A stretch of 64,000 bases of DNA from Kineosporia aurantiaca JCM 3230 (GCA_000719025.1 JODP01000002.1:372001-436000), one strand, 5' to 3'; counted from the first letter of the stretch, positions 26,129 through 34,316 are shown. Program-made: numbers and translations. Notes: generated by a model from the sequence alone, not told the origin.

Positions 26129-26420
26129 TCATGGACTTCCTCCCCCGTGATCATGGACTTCTTTCCCCGTGATCATGGACTTCTTTCCCCGTGATCATGG
26201 ACTTCTTTCCCCGTGATCATGGTCCCCCAGCCCTGGAGGGCCGGGAGGTGCCCCCATTCTTTCCCCGTGATCATGGACTTTCCACCCGGTGAAAAGTCCA
26301 TGATCACGGGGGAACTTCTCCATGATCACGGGGGAAATTCTCCATGATCACGGCAGTTCTGGGGGGGGCGTCCGCGTCCCCCCTTTTCGCCGTGATCATG
26401 CAGTTCCGCCTCGGTGATCA
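26126..26420. repeat. TGATCA repeat cluster 2: eleven units, five in exact 22-bp tandem
   Basis: Cores start at 26126, 26148, 26170, 26192, 26214 and 26268 (forward), 26301, 26323 and 26345 (reverse), 26393 and 26415 (forward). Seven of the ten steps are exactly 22. The main unit is CCCCGTGATCATGGACTTC plus TTT; the last two units use the CATGCA variant. Bases 26263-26281 and 26293-26311 form a perfect 19-bp stem. This fills the 319 bases between pcaC and the convergent lysE-type gene; no other feature is seen there. Confidence 0.95.
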
Positions 26421-26447
26421 TGCACAGCGCAAGCCGACCGACCCACC

Positions 26448-27080
26448 TCAGAGCCCGATCGCGATCCGCAGGCCGATCGCCACCATCACCACCGCAATGA
26501 TCGCGTCCAGCACCCGCCAGGCGATCGGCCGGGCGAACACCGGGCGCAGCAGCCGGGCCCCGAAACCCAGTGCGGTGAACCAGATCACGCTGGCCAGCAC
26601 GGCCCCGGCCACCCACCACCAGCGTCCCGTCGGCTGCCCGTTGGCGATTGAGCCGAGCAGGATCACCGTGTCCAGGTAGACGTGCGGGTTGAGCCAGGTC
26701 AGGGCGGCCATGGTGACCACGACGCGACGTACCCCGACGGCGGCGCCGCTGGAGGGCGTCCCTAATTCGAGAACCTCACCCGAAGGACGCCAGGCCCGAC
26801 GGGCGGCCTCGAACGCGTACCAGAACAGGAAGGCCGAGCCGATCACCCGGATCAGGGTGAGCGCCACCGGCACGCTCTGGACGAAGGCCCCCAGCCCGAG
26901 CACCCCGGCGAGGATCAGCACCGCGTCCGACCCGGCACACACCGCCACCGCCGGAAGCACCACCCGGGCCCGGCCGGCGATGCCCAAGCGCAACAGGTAC
27001 GCGTTCTGGGCGCCGATCGCGATGATCAGGGACAGGCCGGTCAGGAGGCCAAAGAGGGCAGGCGTGAGGGTCGCGCTCAT
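26448..27080 (-). CDS. LysE/ArgO family amino-acid exporter
   Basis: The 210-residue membrane protein has six hydrophobic segments and the family's LTGLSLIIAIGAQNAYLLR start. LysE/ArgO proteins export basic amino acids such as lysine or arginine. It is divergent from an ArgP/LysG-type LysR regulator, the classic pairing, and a palindrome sits in the 68-base gap. Confidence 0.9.
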   Translation of the reverse strand: MSATLTPALFGLLTGLSLIIAIGAQNAYLLRLGIAGRARVVLPAVAVCAGSDAVLILAGVLGLGAFVQSVPVALTLIRVIGSAFLFWYAFEAARRAWRPSGEVLELGTPSSGAAVGVRRVVVTMAALTWLNPHVYLDTVILLGSIANGQPTGRWWWVAGAVLASVIWFTALGFGARLLRPVFARPIAWRVLDAIIAVVMVAIGLRIAIGL

Positions 27081-27112
27081 GGTCCGACGCTAGAAGCACC
27101 CTGGTCTCAAGT

Positions 27113-27144
27113 ACAGCTAATCATTTTGAAGGTGCGTAAGCTGT
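27113..27144. promoter_or_regulatory. Inverted repeat in the lysE/argP-type divergent promoter
   Basis: ACAGCT (27113-27118) and AGCTGT (27139-27144) are exact inverted arms 20 bases apart, ending just before the regulator start codon. Placement fits a LysR-type control site. Confidence 0.5.
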
Positions 27145-27148
27145 GCTT

Positions 27149-28042
27149 ATGCAGTTCCAGCGGGATCATCTGGAGACCCTGCTGGCGGCGGTCGACGAAG
27201 GCACTTTCGATGCCGCGGCGGCGCGGTTGAACATCACCGCGTCGGCGGTGTCCCAGCGGATCAAGACGATGGAGCAGGCGGCCGGGCGCATTCTGCTGCG
27301 CCGCACCACTCCGGTACGGCCTACGGCCGACGGCGAGGTGGTCGTGCGTCACGCCCGGCAGGCTCGGCTACTGGAGCAGGAGACCGCGCGCGCGTTGGAT
27401 CCAGCCGGAGACGGGCAGGTGCCCTCGATCCCCTTGGCGGTCAATGCAGATTCGCTGGCCACCTGGTTTTTGGACGCTTTGACGGACGTTTTGGAGGACA
27501 CCGCGGTGGTGTTCGACTTGTTCCGGGAGGATCAGGACCGCACCTCGGACCTTCTACGTTCCGGCACGGTGATGGCTGCGGTGACGGCAGAGGCCGCTCC
27601 GGTGCAGGGTTGCTCGTCCGTCCGGCTGGGCACAATGCGCTACCACGCGGTGGCGTCGCCGTCCTTCGTCGACCGGCATCTCAACGGCCACCCGGGCACC
27701 GGCGGGCTGGACGGCGTCCCTTTGGTGGACTTCGATCGGCAGGACAGCCTGCAGCAGGCCTTTCTGCGCTCGGTGGTCGGGCACGAGCCGCGCTCGCCGC
27801 GTCACTTCGTGCCTACCTCGGAGGACTTCGCCCGGGCGATCCGGATGGGTTTCGGCTGGGGCATGCTGCCGGACCAGCAGTGCCTGGACGATCTCGCGGC
27901 CGGGCGACTGATCGCCCTCGCCCCGGAGCGTCCGGCCAGCGTCGTGCTGCACTGGCAGCGTTGGAAACTCGCCTCACCGCTGCTGGACCGGGTGACCCGG
28001 GCCGTACGGGAGGTGGCCGGACAGGAACTGCTTACGAGCTGA
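27149..28042 (+). CDS. ArgP/LysG-type LysR transcriptional regulator
   Basis: The 297-residue protein starts MQFQRDHLETLLAAVDEGTF with the LysR helix-turn-helix AAARLNITASAVSQRIKTME, then a substrate-binding-like domain. ArgP/LysG proteins activate the divergent exporter when basic amino acids accumulate. ATG 27149 gives the family start; GTG 27143 adds two residues. The gene converges on the anti-sigma kinase gene and overlaps its end by 11 bases. Confidence 0.9.
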   Translation: MQFQRDHLETLLAAVDEGTFDAAAARLNITASAVSQRIKTMEQAAGRILLRRTTPVRPTADGEVVVRHARQARLLEQETARALDPAGDGQVPSIPLAVNADSLATWFLDALTDVLEDTAVVFDLFREDQDRTSDLLRSGTVMAAVTAEAAPVQGCSSVRLGTMRYHAVASPSFVDRHLNGHPGTGGLDGVPLVDFDRQDSLQQAFLRSVVGHEPRSPRHFVPTSEDFARAIRMGFGWGMLPDQQCLDDLAAGRLIALAPERPASVVLHWQRWKLASPLLDRVTRAVREVAGQELLTS

Positions 28043-28529
28043 CGGCCGAGTCCAGCCGGGTGATCAGCTGCGGCGAGGGCTCGTCGGCGGTCAGTGCCCA
28101 GACCAGCTTGCGGCCCCGCTCCACGCACCAGCCCACCTCGACGGACATCGACATCACCAGACGAAGGCCCAGACCGCCGACGGCGCTGACGTCCTGCCCG
28201 GTGGGGTCGGTGGGCGGCTTGTCGGTCGCCGCGTCGGAGACCACCGTCAGCCAGCCGCGGGTGCCGCGGGCCAGTGAGGCCGTGACCGGCGGCCCCCCGT
28301 GCCGGAGGCCGTTGACGGTCAACTCACCCATGGTCAGCGCGACCCGCTCGCTGGCGGCGGCGAACACGTGCCCGGTCGGGTGCTGCCCGTGGTTCTCGGC
28401 CGCGGCGACCGCGGCGCGGGCCTCGAGCCGGGCCCGGACCGAGCCGTCCATCGTGGCGATCTCCCACTCCCGCCGCTGCGCCCAGTAGCCGCGGGGCGGA
28501 CGTCCCTCGGTCAGGACGGCCCCGGTCAC
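28032..28529 (-). CDS. Anti-sigma-factor-like serine kinase (HATPase_c, RsbW type)
   Basis: The 165-residue protein has a GHKL ATPase fold: an N-box-like ERVALTMGELTVNGLRHG, VVSDAATDKPP for the G1 box and SAVGGLGLRLVMSMS for G2. RsbW/SpoIIAB-type proteins phosphorylate a STAS partner and hold a sigma factor. Its GTG start overlaps the stop of the STAS gene by four bases, so the two are a translationally coupled partner pair. No sigma-factor gene lies beside them. Confidence 0.88.
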   Translation of the reverse strand: MTGAVLTEGRPPRGYWAQRREWEIATMDGSVRARLEARAAVAAAENHGQHPTGHVFAAASERVALTMGELTVNGLRHGGPPVTASLARGTRGWLTVVSDAATDKPPTDPTGQDVSAVGGLGLRLVMSMSVEVGWCVERGRKLVWALTADEPSPQLITRLDSAVSS

Positions 28530-28912
28530 GACTGCCCCGCCGAGACGTCGGCCGAAGGTTCCTCCGGCAGCCAGCTGGTCAGATCACCCGCACCGACCAG
28601 GGTGATCAGCTCGGCCACCCGGCGCGAGGGGCCCTGCAGTACGAGCTCGGTGCCGGCGCTGCGCAGACCGGCGGCCAGCCGGACCACGAACGAGACGCCC
28701 ACCGAGTCCATCATCGTGACCTGACGCACGTCCATCACGGTCCGGCGGCCGGCGTCGATCGAGAAGCGGCCCGCGTACTCCAGGTCCTCGCTCACCCGCA
28801 CGTCCACGTCGCCGTAGAGCAGGACGAGCGTGTGGTCGCCCTGGGAGAGCACGATCACGTCTCCGGCGGCCCCGTCGCCCGGCTCTACCGAGGTCTGGTG
28901 ATCCTGGGACAC
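28526..28912 (-). CDS. STAS-domain anti-anti-sigma factor
   Basis: The 128-residue protein has a STAS fold with the phosphoacceptor region VTMMDSVGVSFVVRL near residue 67; the Ser after Asp is the likely phosphorylation site. The GTG start has an AAGGAGG ribosome-binding site. It is divergent from the heme oxygenase/phytochrome pair, whose PP2C output is the sort of enzyme that dephosphorylates such proteins. Confidence 0.9.
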   Translation of the reverse strand: MSQDHQTSVEPGDGAAGDVIVLSQGDHTLVLLYGDVDVRVSEDLEYAGRFSIDAGRRTVMDVRQVTMMDSVGVSFVVRLAAGLRSAGTELVLQGPSRRVAELITLVGAGDLTSWLPEEPSADVSAGQS

Positions 28913-29052
28913 CTTCGCCTCCTTGTCTCCCCCAGCTGTCTCTTCGGCGGACCCTCAGCTGCTCGAGGTCCGGGCCGATCTTCACAGGCTCTGTCGGCTT
29001 GCCCCGATATGCTAGACCACCTGGCGTTTCCCGCCCTGTTGAACGTGGAGGC

Positions 29053-29655
29053 ATGGTGACCGAGGCTCCCGGCGGACCCGGCGTCCAGGTGCTGCGCGCC
29101 GCGACCCGGGAGGCGCACGCCCGGCTCGACGCGCTGGTCGACCTGCGCTCCTGGAACCGGGCCACGCACGAGTGGTGGCTGCAGCGGATGCTCGGGCTGC
29201 ACGAGCCGCTGGAGCACGAGCTGGGGGTCTGGCGCACGGCCTGGGTCACCCCCGATCGGCCGCACACTCCGGACGTGGCGGTGCGCCGCCGGGCCGGGGC
29301 GATCACCGCCGACCTGATCACCCTGGGCCTGACCGAGACCCAGGTCCGGGCGTTGCCCCGCAGTCCGCTGCCGCCCGCCCCGACCGAGCGGGGCCGGGCC
29401 CTGGGCCAGCTCTACGTGCTCGACGGCTCGGCCCTGGGCGGCGCGGTCATCGCCACCCACGCGATCGCGGGTGGCATCCCGCCCGAGGCCTGCACCAGCC
29501 TGGCCCACTCCCGTGAGCGGATCACCTCCTGGCGGGAGACCAAGAACCTGCTCAACGAGCTGACCGGGGAAGAACTCGATCGGGCGGTGCGGGCGGCGGT
29601 CGAGCTGTTCGCGGTCTTCGAGGCCTGGCTGCGCACTCCGGTCCCTGCGCGGTGA
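29053..29655 (+). CDS. bphO: Biliverdin-producing heme oxygenase
   Basis: The 200-residue protein begins with LRAATREAHARLDAL, where the His is the likely heme ligand, and has GQLYVLDGSALGGAVIA, a conserved helix of bacterial heme oxygenases. It would open heme to biliverdin, the chromophore of bacteriophytochromes. The ATG at 29053 has GTGGAGG six bases upstream. It overlaps the phytochrome gene by four bases. Confidence 0.9.
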   Translation: MVTEAPGGPGVQVLRAATREAHARLDALVDLRSWNRATHEWWLQRMLGLHEPLEHELGVWRTAWVTPDRPHTPDVAVRRRAGAITADLITLGLTETQVRALPRSPLPPAPTERGRALGQLYVLDGSALGGAVIATHAIAGGIPPEACTSLAHSRERITSWRETKNLLNELTGEELDRAVRAAVELFAVFEAWLRTPVPAR

Positions 29656-31865
29656 GCGAAGCCGTCGATCTGGACCAGTGCGCCCGGGAGCCGATCCAGT
29701 ACCCAGGGTCGGTGCAGCCGCACGGGGTCATGGTGGTGCTGCACCCGCAGCGGCAGACGCTGCTCACCGCCTCAGACAACCTGACGCGGCTGCTGCCCGG
29801 GGCTGGTAACGCGCCGGGCACGCCGGCGGCGCAGGTGTTCGGCGAGGCACTGTGGGCCGAGATCACCGAGCGGGTGGCCGAGGACGACCTGCTGGAGCCG
29901 ATCCGCTGGCACGGCGCCGAGGGCGGCGGGTGGGCCGGGCGGGCGGTGGACGTGCTGGTGCACTTCTCCGGGCCGGCCCGGCTGGTGGTCGAGCTGGAGG
30001 CGGTCAGCGATGCCTCGCTCGGCCGATCGGTCTCGCTGTCCGCCACCCGCACCCAGATCAACCGGTTGCGGGCGGCCGGATCCGGGCAGGTTCTCGACCA
30101 GCTCACCACCGCGGTCCAGCGGGTCACCGGCTTCGACCGGGTGATGGTCTACCGCTTCGACCGGGAGTGGAACGGAGAGGTCATCGCCGAGCACCGGCGT
30201 CCTTACCTGGAGCCGTTCTTCGGACTGCGCTACCCCGAGTCCGACATCCCCGCCCAGGCCCGCCGGCTCTACACGCTGAACCGGCTGCGGTTCATCGTCG
30301 ACTCCCACGCCACCGCCGCCCGCCTGGTGCCGCGGGTGCCGGAAGACGGCGAGGGGGAGCTCGACCTGTCCTTCGCTCCGCTGCGCAGTGTCTCCCCGGT
30401 GCACCTGGAGTACCTGCGCGGCATGGGCGTTCGCGCGTCGATGTCCATCTCGATGATCCGCAACGGCGCGCTCTGGGGCCTGGTCGCCTGTCACCACTAC
30501 GCCGGGCCGCTGCAGCCCTCGCACGACGAGCGGGCCGCGGCCGACTTCCTCACCCAGGCCGCCATGGACATCGTCACCACCAGCGAGACCAGTGAGGACG
30601 CGGCTCGCCTGGCCGACGGGCAGCGCCGGGTGGACCGGCTGCTGCCGATGCTCGAGCAACCCCAGCTCTCGCTGATCGAGGCCCTGGTCGGGGCCGATCT
30701 GGGCCGGGTCGCGGCGCTGGCCGACGCGGTCGGGGTGGTGGTCCGCACCGGTCCGGCGGTGGCCACCTGGGGAGTGGTGCCCGGGCCGGAGGCGACCGCG
30801 GAGATCGTCACCGCGCTGGCCCGCACGGACGGCGTCCCGGCGTTCACCGACCATCTCAACGGGGTGCGCCCGGGCCTGGGCACCGAGTCCGTGGCCGGTG
30901 CCCTGGTGCTGCCGCTGGCGCCGGGCAACTGGATCCTCTGGCTGAACCCGGCGGTCGAGCGCACGGTCCGCTGGGCCGGTGATCCCCAGGACAAGACCAT
31001 CACGATCCGGGTCGACGGCACCGCGCGGATCGGGCCGCGTAAGTCGTTCGAGGCGGCCGAGCAGCGGCTGCGCGGGCGCAGCGAACCCTGGGACTCCTGG
31101 CAGGTGCAGGCGGTGACCGCGCTCGGGGCAGCGGCCATCGCCCAGCTGCGGCGCTACGAGCAGGACGCGGTGAGCATCGTCGAGGACCTGCAGGGCGCCC
31201 TGCAGCCGGCTCGCCTGCCCCACCCGCCCGGCGTCGATCTGGAGGTGCGGTACGTACCCGCCCCGGACGGCCGCTTCGCCGGCGACTGGTGGGACTGCTT
31301 CGAACTGCCCAGCGGGAAGCTGGCTCTGGTGGTCGGGGACGTCACTGGGCACGGCAGTGCGGTGACCGCGACCATGACGCAACTGCGCACCGCTCTGCGC
31401 GCCTACCTGCTTGAGGGGGCGCCGCCGGCCGAGACCCTGGCCCGGCTCGACTCATTGGCCAACCTGGTGTTCCGGCCGACCCTGGCCACCGTCGTCCTGG
31501 CCCTGTTCGACCCGGCCACCGGCGATCTGGAGATGGTCCGGGCCGGGCATCCGCATCCGATCCTGGCCGCCGCCGGCGGCGCCCGGCCGGTGCTGATCGA
31601 GGCCCGGCCGCCGATCGGCCTGGGCGTCGAGTCCCCGGCCACCTCCTGGACCGGGTCCCTGGCCCCGGGCGACACGCTGGTGCTCTACACCGACGGGCTG
31701 AGCGAGGACCGGCGGGCCTCCCCCGAAGAAGGCATCCAGCGGATCTCCGAGACGGCGGGGCGGGCGGCCGGGGAACCGCTGAAAACCCTGGCCGACACCC
31801 TGATCGAGGCGGGACCTCAGCCCCGGACCGACGACCTGACGCTGCTCATCGCCCGCCGGACCTGA
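29652..31865 (+). CDS. bphP: Bacteriophytochrome with SpoIIE-type PP2C phosphatase output
   Basis: The 737-residue photoreceptor has a PAS-GAF-PHY sensory core and a phosphatase domain instead of the usual histidine kinase. Cys10 (DQCAREPI) is the biliverdin attachment site of bacteriophytochromes. The GAF domain has YPESDIPAQARRLY and SPVHLEYLRGMG with its conserved His; the PHY tongue has GPRKSFEAAEQRLRG (PRxSF motif). The SpoIIE domain (about 520-737) shows GDWWDCFE, VVGDVTGHG and DDLTLLIARR with metal-binding Asp residues. Light would thus gate dephosphorylation of a STAS protein, most simply the divergent one at 28526-28912. That link is inferred. Confidence 0.93.
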   Translation: MSEAVDLDQCAREPIQYPGSVQPHGVMVVLHPQRQTLLTASDNLTRLLPGAGNAPGTPAAQVFGEALWAEITERVAEDDLLEPIRWHGAEGGGWAGRAVDVLVHFSGPARLVVELEAVSDASLGRSVSLSATRTQINRLRAAGSGQVLDQLTTAVQRVTGFDRVMVYRFDREWNGEVIAEHRRPYLEPFFGLRYPESDIPAQARRLYTLNRLRFIVDSHATAARLVPRVPEDGEGELDLSFAPLRSVSPVHLEYLRGMGVRASMSISMIRNGALWGLVACHHYAGPLQPSHDERAAADFLTQAAMDIVTTSETSEDAARLADGQRRVDRLLPMLEQPQLSLIEALVGADLGRVAALADAVGVVVRTGPAVATWGVVPGPEATAEIVTALARTDGVPAFTDHLNGVRPGLGTESVAGALVLPLAPGNWILWLNPAVERTVRWAGDPQDKTITIRVDGTARIGPRKSFEAAEQRLRGRSEPWDSWQVQAVTALGAAAIAQLRRYEQDAVSIVEDLQGALQPARLPHPPGVDLEVRYVPAPDGRFAGDWWDCFELPSGKLALVVGDVTGHGSAVTATMTQLRTALRAYLLEGAPPAETLARLDSLANLVFRPTLATVVLALFDPATGDLEMVRAGHPHPILAAAGGARPVLIEARPPIGLGVESPATSWTGSLAPGDTLVLYTDGLSEDRRASPEEGIQRISETAGRAAGEPLKTLADTLIEAGPQPRTDDLTLLIARRT

Positions 31866-31895
31866 GCCCGGTCTCAGGCCTTCTGACCGGGGCTC
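31864..31895 (+). terminator. Bulged hairpin between convergent genes
   Basis: GAGCCCGGTC (31864-31873) pairs with GACCGGGGCTC (31885-31895) with one bulged base, just after the phytochrome stop and before the convergent MarR stop. Confidence 0.5.
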
Positions 31896-31907
31896 GGCCC
31901 AGCGGGG

Positions 31908-32291
31908 CTAGCGGGGCTCGGCCGCCAGGTGCTCAGCCAGCACCGCCGAACGGGTGGCGCTGGCCTCGGCGTGACGGCTGCGCCCGGCCTCGGTCAGCTT
32001 CACGAACACCCCGCGGCGGTCCGACTCGCACAGCGAACGGCAGACCAGGCCGCCCTTTTCGAGCCGGGCCACGGTCCGGGACAGGGCACTCTGGCTGAGG
32101 TACATCCCGGCCGCGAGCTCCTGCATCCGCAGGTCGCCCCCGTCGGCCGCGGCCAGCCGGTCGAGGCTCTCGAACTCACCCAGGCACAGGTCGTGCCCGT
32201 CCTGCAGGGCCCGCTCCAGATGCGTCGCGACCTCGTTGTACGAGGTCAGCAGCGAGCGCCAGCGGTCGATCAACGCGGCGTCGGACGTCAT
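31908..32291 (-). CDS. MarR family transcriptional regulator
   Basis: The 127-residue winged-helix protein has MQELAAGMYLSQSALSRTV as recognition region and LCESDRRGVFVKLTEAGR as wing, typical of MarR. It is divergent from a drug-exporter-type MFS gene and very probably represses it. Starts at 32291 or 32303 are both possible. Palindromes of ATGCAC/GTGCAT lie between the genes. Confidence 0.9.
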   Translation of the reverse strand: MTSDAALIDRWRSLLTSYNEVATHLERALQDGHDLCLGEFESLDRLAAADGGDLRMQELAAGMYLSQSALSRTVARLEKGGLVCRSLCESDRRGVFVKLTEAGRSRHAEASATRSAVLAEHLAAEPR

Positions 32292-32321
32292 GGTTCGCAC
32301 CATACCGCCTGGTCACGAAAA

Positions 32322-32342
32322 ATGCACGAGCATCTTGTGCAT
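32322..32342. promoter_or_regulatory. MarR-type operator 1 (predicted)
   Basis: ATGCAC (32322-32327) and GTGCAT (32337-32342) are exact inverted arms nine bases apart, 31 bases before the regulator start. The surrounding 100 bases are unusually AT-rich and full of GCAT/ATGC words. Confidence 0.6.
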
Positions 32343-32396
32343 CTGCATCAGATGTTCGGTCATTATTTGCTGACGGATTTTATGCATGGACATTCA

Positions 32397-32408
32397 ATGC
32401 ACGTGCAT
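32397..32408. promoter_or_regulatory. MarR-type operator 2 (predicted)
   Basis: ATGCACGTGCAT is a perfect 12-bp palindrome 14 bases before the MFS GTG start; it uses the same half-sites as the first site. Binding here would block translation start or the promoter. Confidence 0.6.
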
Positions 32409-32422
32409 CTAGTGTTCCGGCC

Positions 32423-33877
32423 GTGACCACCACTTCAACTCCCGTCATCCCGGCCTCCCCTGCAGTGCCGCCGGAGACCGAACAGCGGTGGACCCCTCGA
32501 CTGTGGGGCGTTCTCGCCGTCCTCTGCGCCGTCCTGTTCCTGGACGGCCTCGACGTGTCGATGGTCGGGGTCGCCCTGCCGTCGATCGGCACCGAACTCG
32601 GCCTGTCCACCTCATCGCTGCAGTGGATCGTCAACGGCTACGTGCTCGGCTACGGCGGTCTGCTGCTGCTCGGCGGGCGCACCGCCGACCTGCTCGGCCG
32701 CCGCAGCACCTTCCTGACCGCGCTCGGCGTCTTCGCCGTCGCCTCGCTGATCGGCGGGCTGGTCGACAACGGCACCCTGCTGATCGCCACCCGGTTCGTG
32801 AAGGGCCTGGCCGCGGCGTTCACCGCGCCCACCGCCCTGTCGATCCTGACCACCACGTTCCACCAGGAGAAGGCCCGCAACCGGGCCCTGTCGGTGTTCT
32901 CCCTGTTCGGCGCGACCGGCTACTCCTCCGGCCTGATCCTCGGCGGCCTGCTGACCAACCTGGGCTGGCGCTGGACCTTCCTGATCCCGGCCCCGCTGGC
33001 GCTGATCGCCCTGATCGCCGGCTACACCCTGATCCCCCGGGACAAGCCGGCCGCCGAGGGCGGTCACGACATCGTCGGCGCGATCACCCTCACGTCCGGC
33101 ATGCTGCTGGCCGTCTACACCGTCGTCAGCGCTCCCGACCGGGGCTGGCTCAGTGCGGTCACCCTGGGCTCGGCCGCCCTGGCGGCCGTGCTGCTGGCCG
33201 GCTTCGTGATCGCCGAGAAGCGGGTCCGGCACCCGCTGATCCGCCTGGGCATCCTGCGCAGCGGCAGCATCGTGCGGGCCAACCTGAGCATGATCGCGCT
33301 GTTCGGCTCATACCTGAGCTTCCAGTTCGTGATGACCCTGTACCTGCAGGACGTGCTGCACTGGTCGCCGCTGAAGATGGCGATGGCGCTGCTGCCGGCC
33401 GGTCTGGTGGTGGCCTTCGGCTCACCGGTCACCGGGCGGCTGATCAACCGCTTCGGCACCGCCCCGCTGATCATCAGCTCGATGATCTCGCTGACCGCCG
33501 GCTACGTCTGGTTCCTGCTCACCGCGGGCGACAACCCGGACTACGCCACCACCATCCTGCCCACCATGGTGCTGCTGGGCGGGGGCTTCGGGTTCGGGTT
33601 CAGCTCGATCATGGCCCAGGCCACCCACGGCATCGACGACTCCGAGCAGGGCCTGGCCTCCGGCCTGGTGCAGACCTCCGGCCAGGTCGGCGCCGCCCTG
33701 GTGCTGGCGGTGCTGACCGCGCTGATCGCCGGGAACGCCCCGGCCGTCGGCGACGGTGACTTCGGGCAGTTCGGCGCCGGGATCAACCTGGTCACCGGAG
33801 TGGCCGTGGTCGGGCTGGCACTCAACCTGGTCCCCCTGCTGGCGCTGCGCCGCCGCTCGGCCGAGCTCGCCGTCTGA
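32423..33877 (+). CDS. MFS drug exporter, DHA2 (EmrB/QacA) type
   Basis: The 484-residue protein has about 14 hydrophobic segments and DHA2 marks: FLDGLDVSMVGVALPSIG in helix 1, LQWIVNGYVLGYGGLLLLGG, then ADLLGRRS in loop 2-3. It should export drugs or small organics by proton antiport. The GTG start follows the second MarR palindrome. A repeat hairpin closes its 3' side. Confidence 0.92.
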   Translation: MTTTSTPVIPASPAVPPETEQRWTPRLWGVLAVLCAVLFLDGLDVSMVGVALPSIGTELGLSTSSLQWIVNGYVLGYGGLLLLGGRTADLLGRRSTFLTALGVFAVASLIGGLVDNGTLLIATRFVKGLAAAFTAPTALSILTTTFHQEKARNRALSVFSLFGATGYSSGLILGGLLTNLGWRWTFLIPAPLALIALIAGYTLIPRDKPAAEGGHDIVGAITLTSGMLLAVYTVVSAPDRGWLSAVTLGSAALAAVLLAGFVIAEKRVRHPLIRLGILRSGSIVRANLSMIALFGSYLSFQFVMTLYLQDVLHWSPLKMAMALLPAGLVVAFGSPVTGRLINRFGTAPLIISSMISLTAGYVWFLLTAGDNPDYATTILPTMVLLGGGFGFGFSSIMAQATHGIDDSEQGLASGLVQTSGQVGAALVLAVLTALIAGNAPAVGDGDFGQFGAGINLVTGVAVVGLALNLVPLLALRRRSAELAV

Positions 33878-33892
33878 CACCCCAACCACCCT

Positions 33893-33966
33893 CGTGATCA
33901 TGCAGAACCGCCCCCGTGATCATGCAGAGAACTGCATGATCACGGGGGCGGAACTGCATGATCACG
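33893..33966. repeat. TGATCA repeat cluster 3: four units, 35-bp near-perfect hairpin
   Basis: Cores start at 33895 and 33917 (forward), 33937 and 33959 (reverse), spaced 22, 20, 22 exactly as in cluster 1. Bases 33893-33927 pair with 33932-33966 with two mismatches around the loop AGAA. The cluster separates the convergent MFS and DUF202 genes. Confidence 0.95.
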
Positions 33967-33984
33967 GCAGTTTTCTTGGGCGGG

Positions 33985-34311
33985 CTAGAGCCAGATGCAC
34001 CAGAGGGCGGCGAGGGCGAGGACGACGGTGAGCGCGCTCGCGGCCAGTGTCATGCGGGGCCCATGAACGGGCTCAGCCTCGTCAAAGTCGTTGAAATCGG
34101 CGACCCGTTCGCGGTGCCGGGCGCGTTGCAGCAGGCCCAGCGCGGCCGCCGCGATCAGCCCGGCCAGGGCCAGACCGATGGCCACGACCACGGTCTCCGG
34201 CCGGCCGGTGCGGATCAGCAGCAGCGAGACCACGGCGAACGACAAGGACGTCCGGACCCAGGCCAGCGTGGTCCGCTCCACCGGGAGCCCCGGGTCCTGC
34301 GGTCGGGCCAC
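33985..34311 (-). CDS. DUF202 membrane protein
   Basis: The 108-residue protein begins with PVERTTLAWVRTSLSF, the DUF202 signature ER-x-x-LAW-x-RT, and has three hydrophobic helices. The function is unknown. The GTG at 34311 follows the stop of the upstream DUF202 gene by five bases; the longer frame to 34443 overlaps that gene and is rejected. Confidence 0.85.
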   Translation of the reverse strand: MARPQDPGLPVERTTLAWVRTSLSFAVVSLLLIRTGRPETVVVAIGLALAGLIAAAALGLLQRARHRERVADFNDFDEAEPVHGPRMTLAASALTVVLALAALWCIWL

Positions 34312-34316
34312 CCGCG

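Noticed and set aside
26126..26420. Possible CRISPR array
   Set aside because: Units are contiguous 22-mers without unique spacers, occur in both orientations, and no cas genes are nearby.
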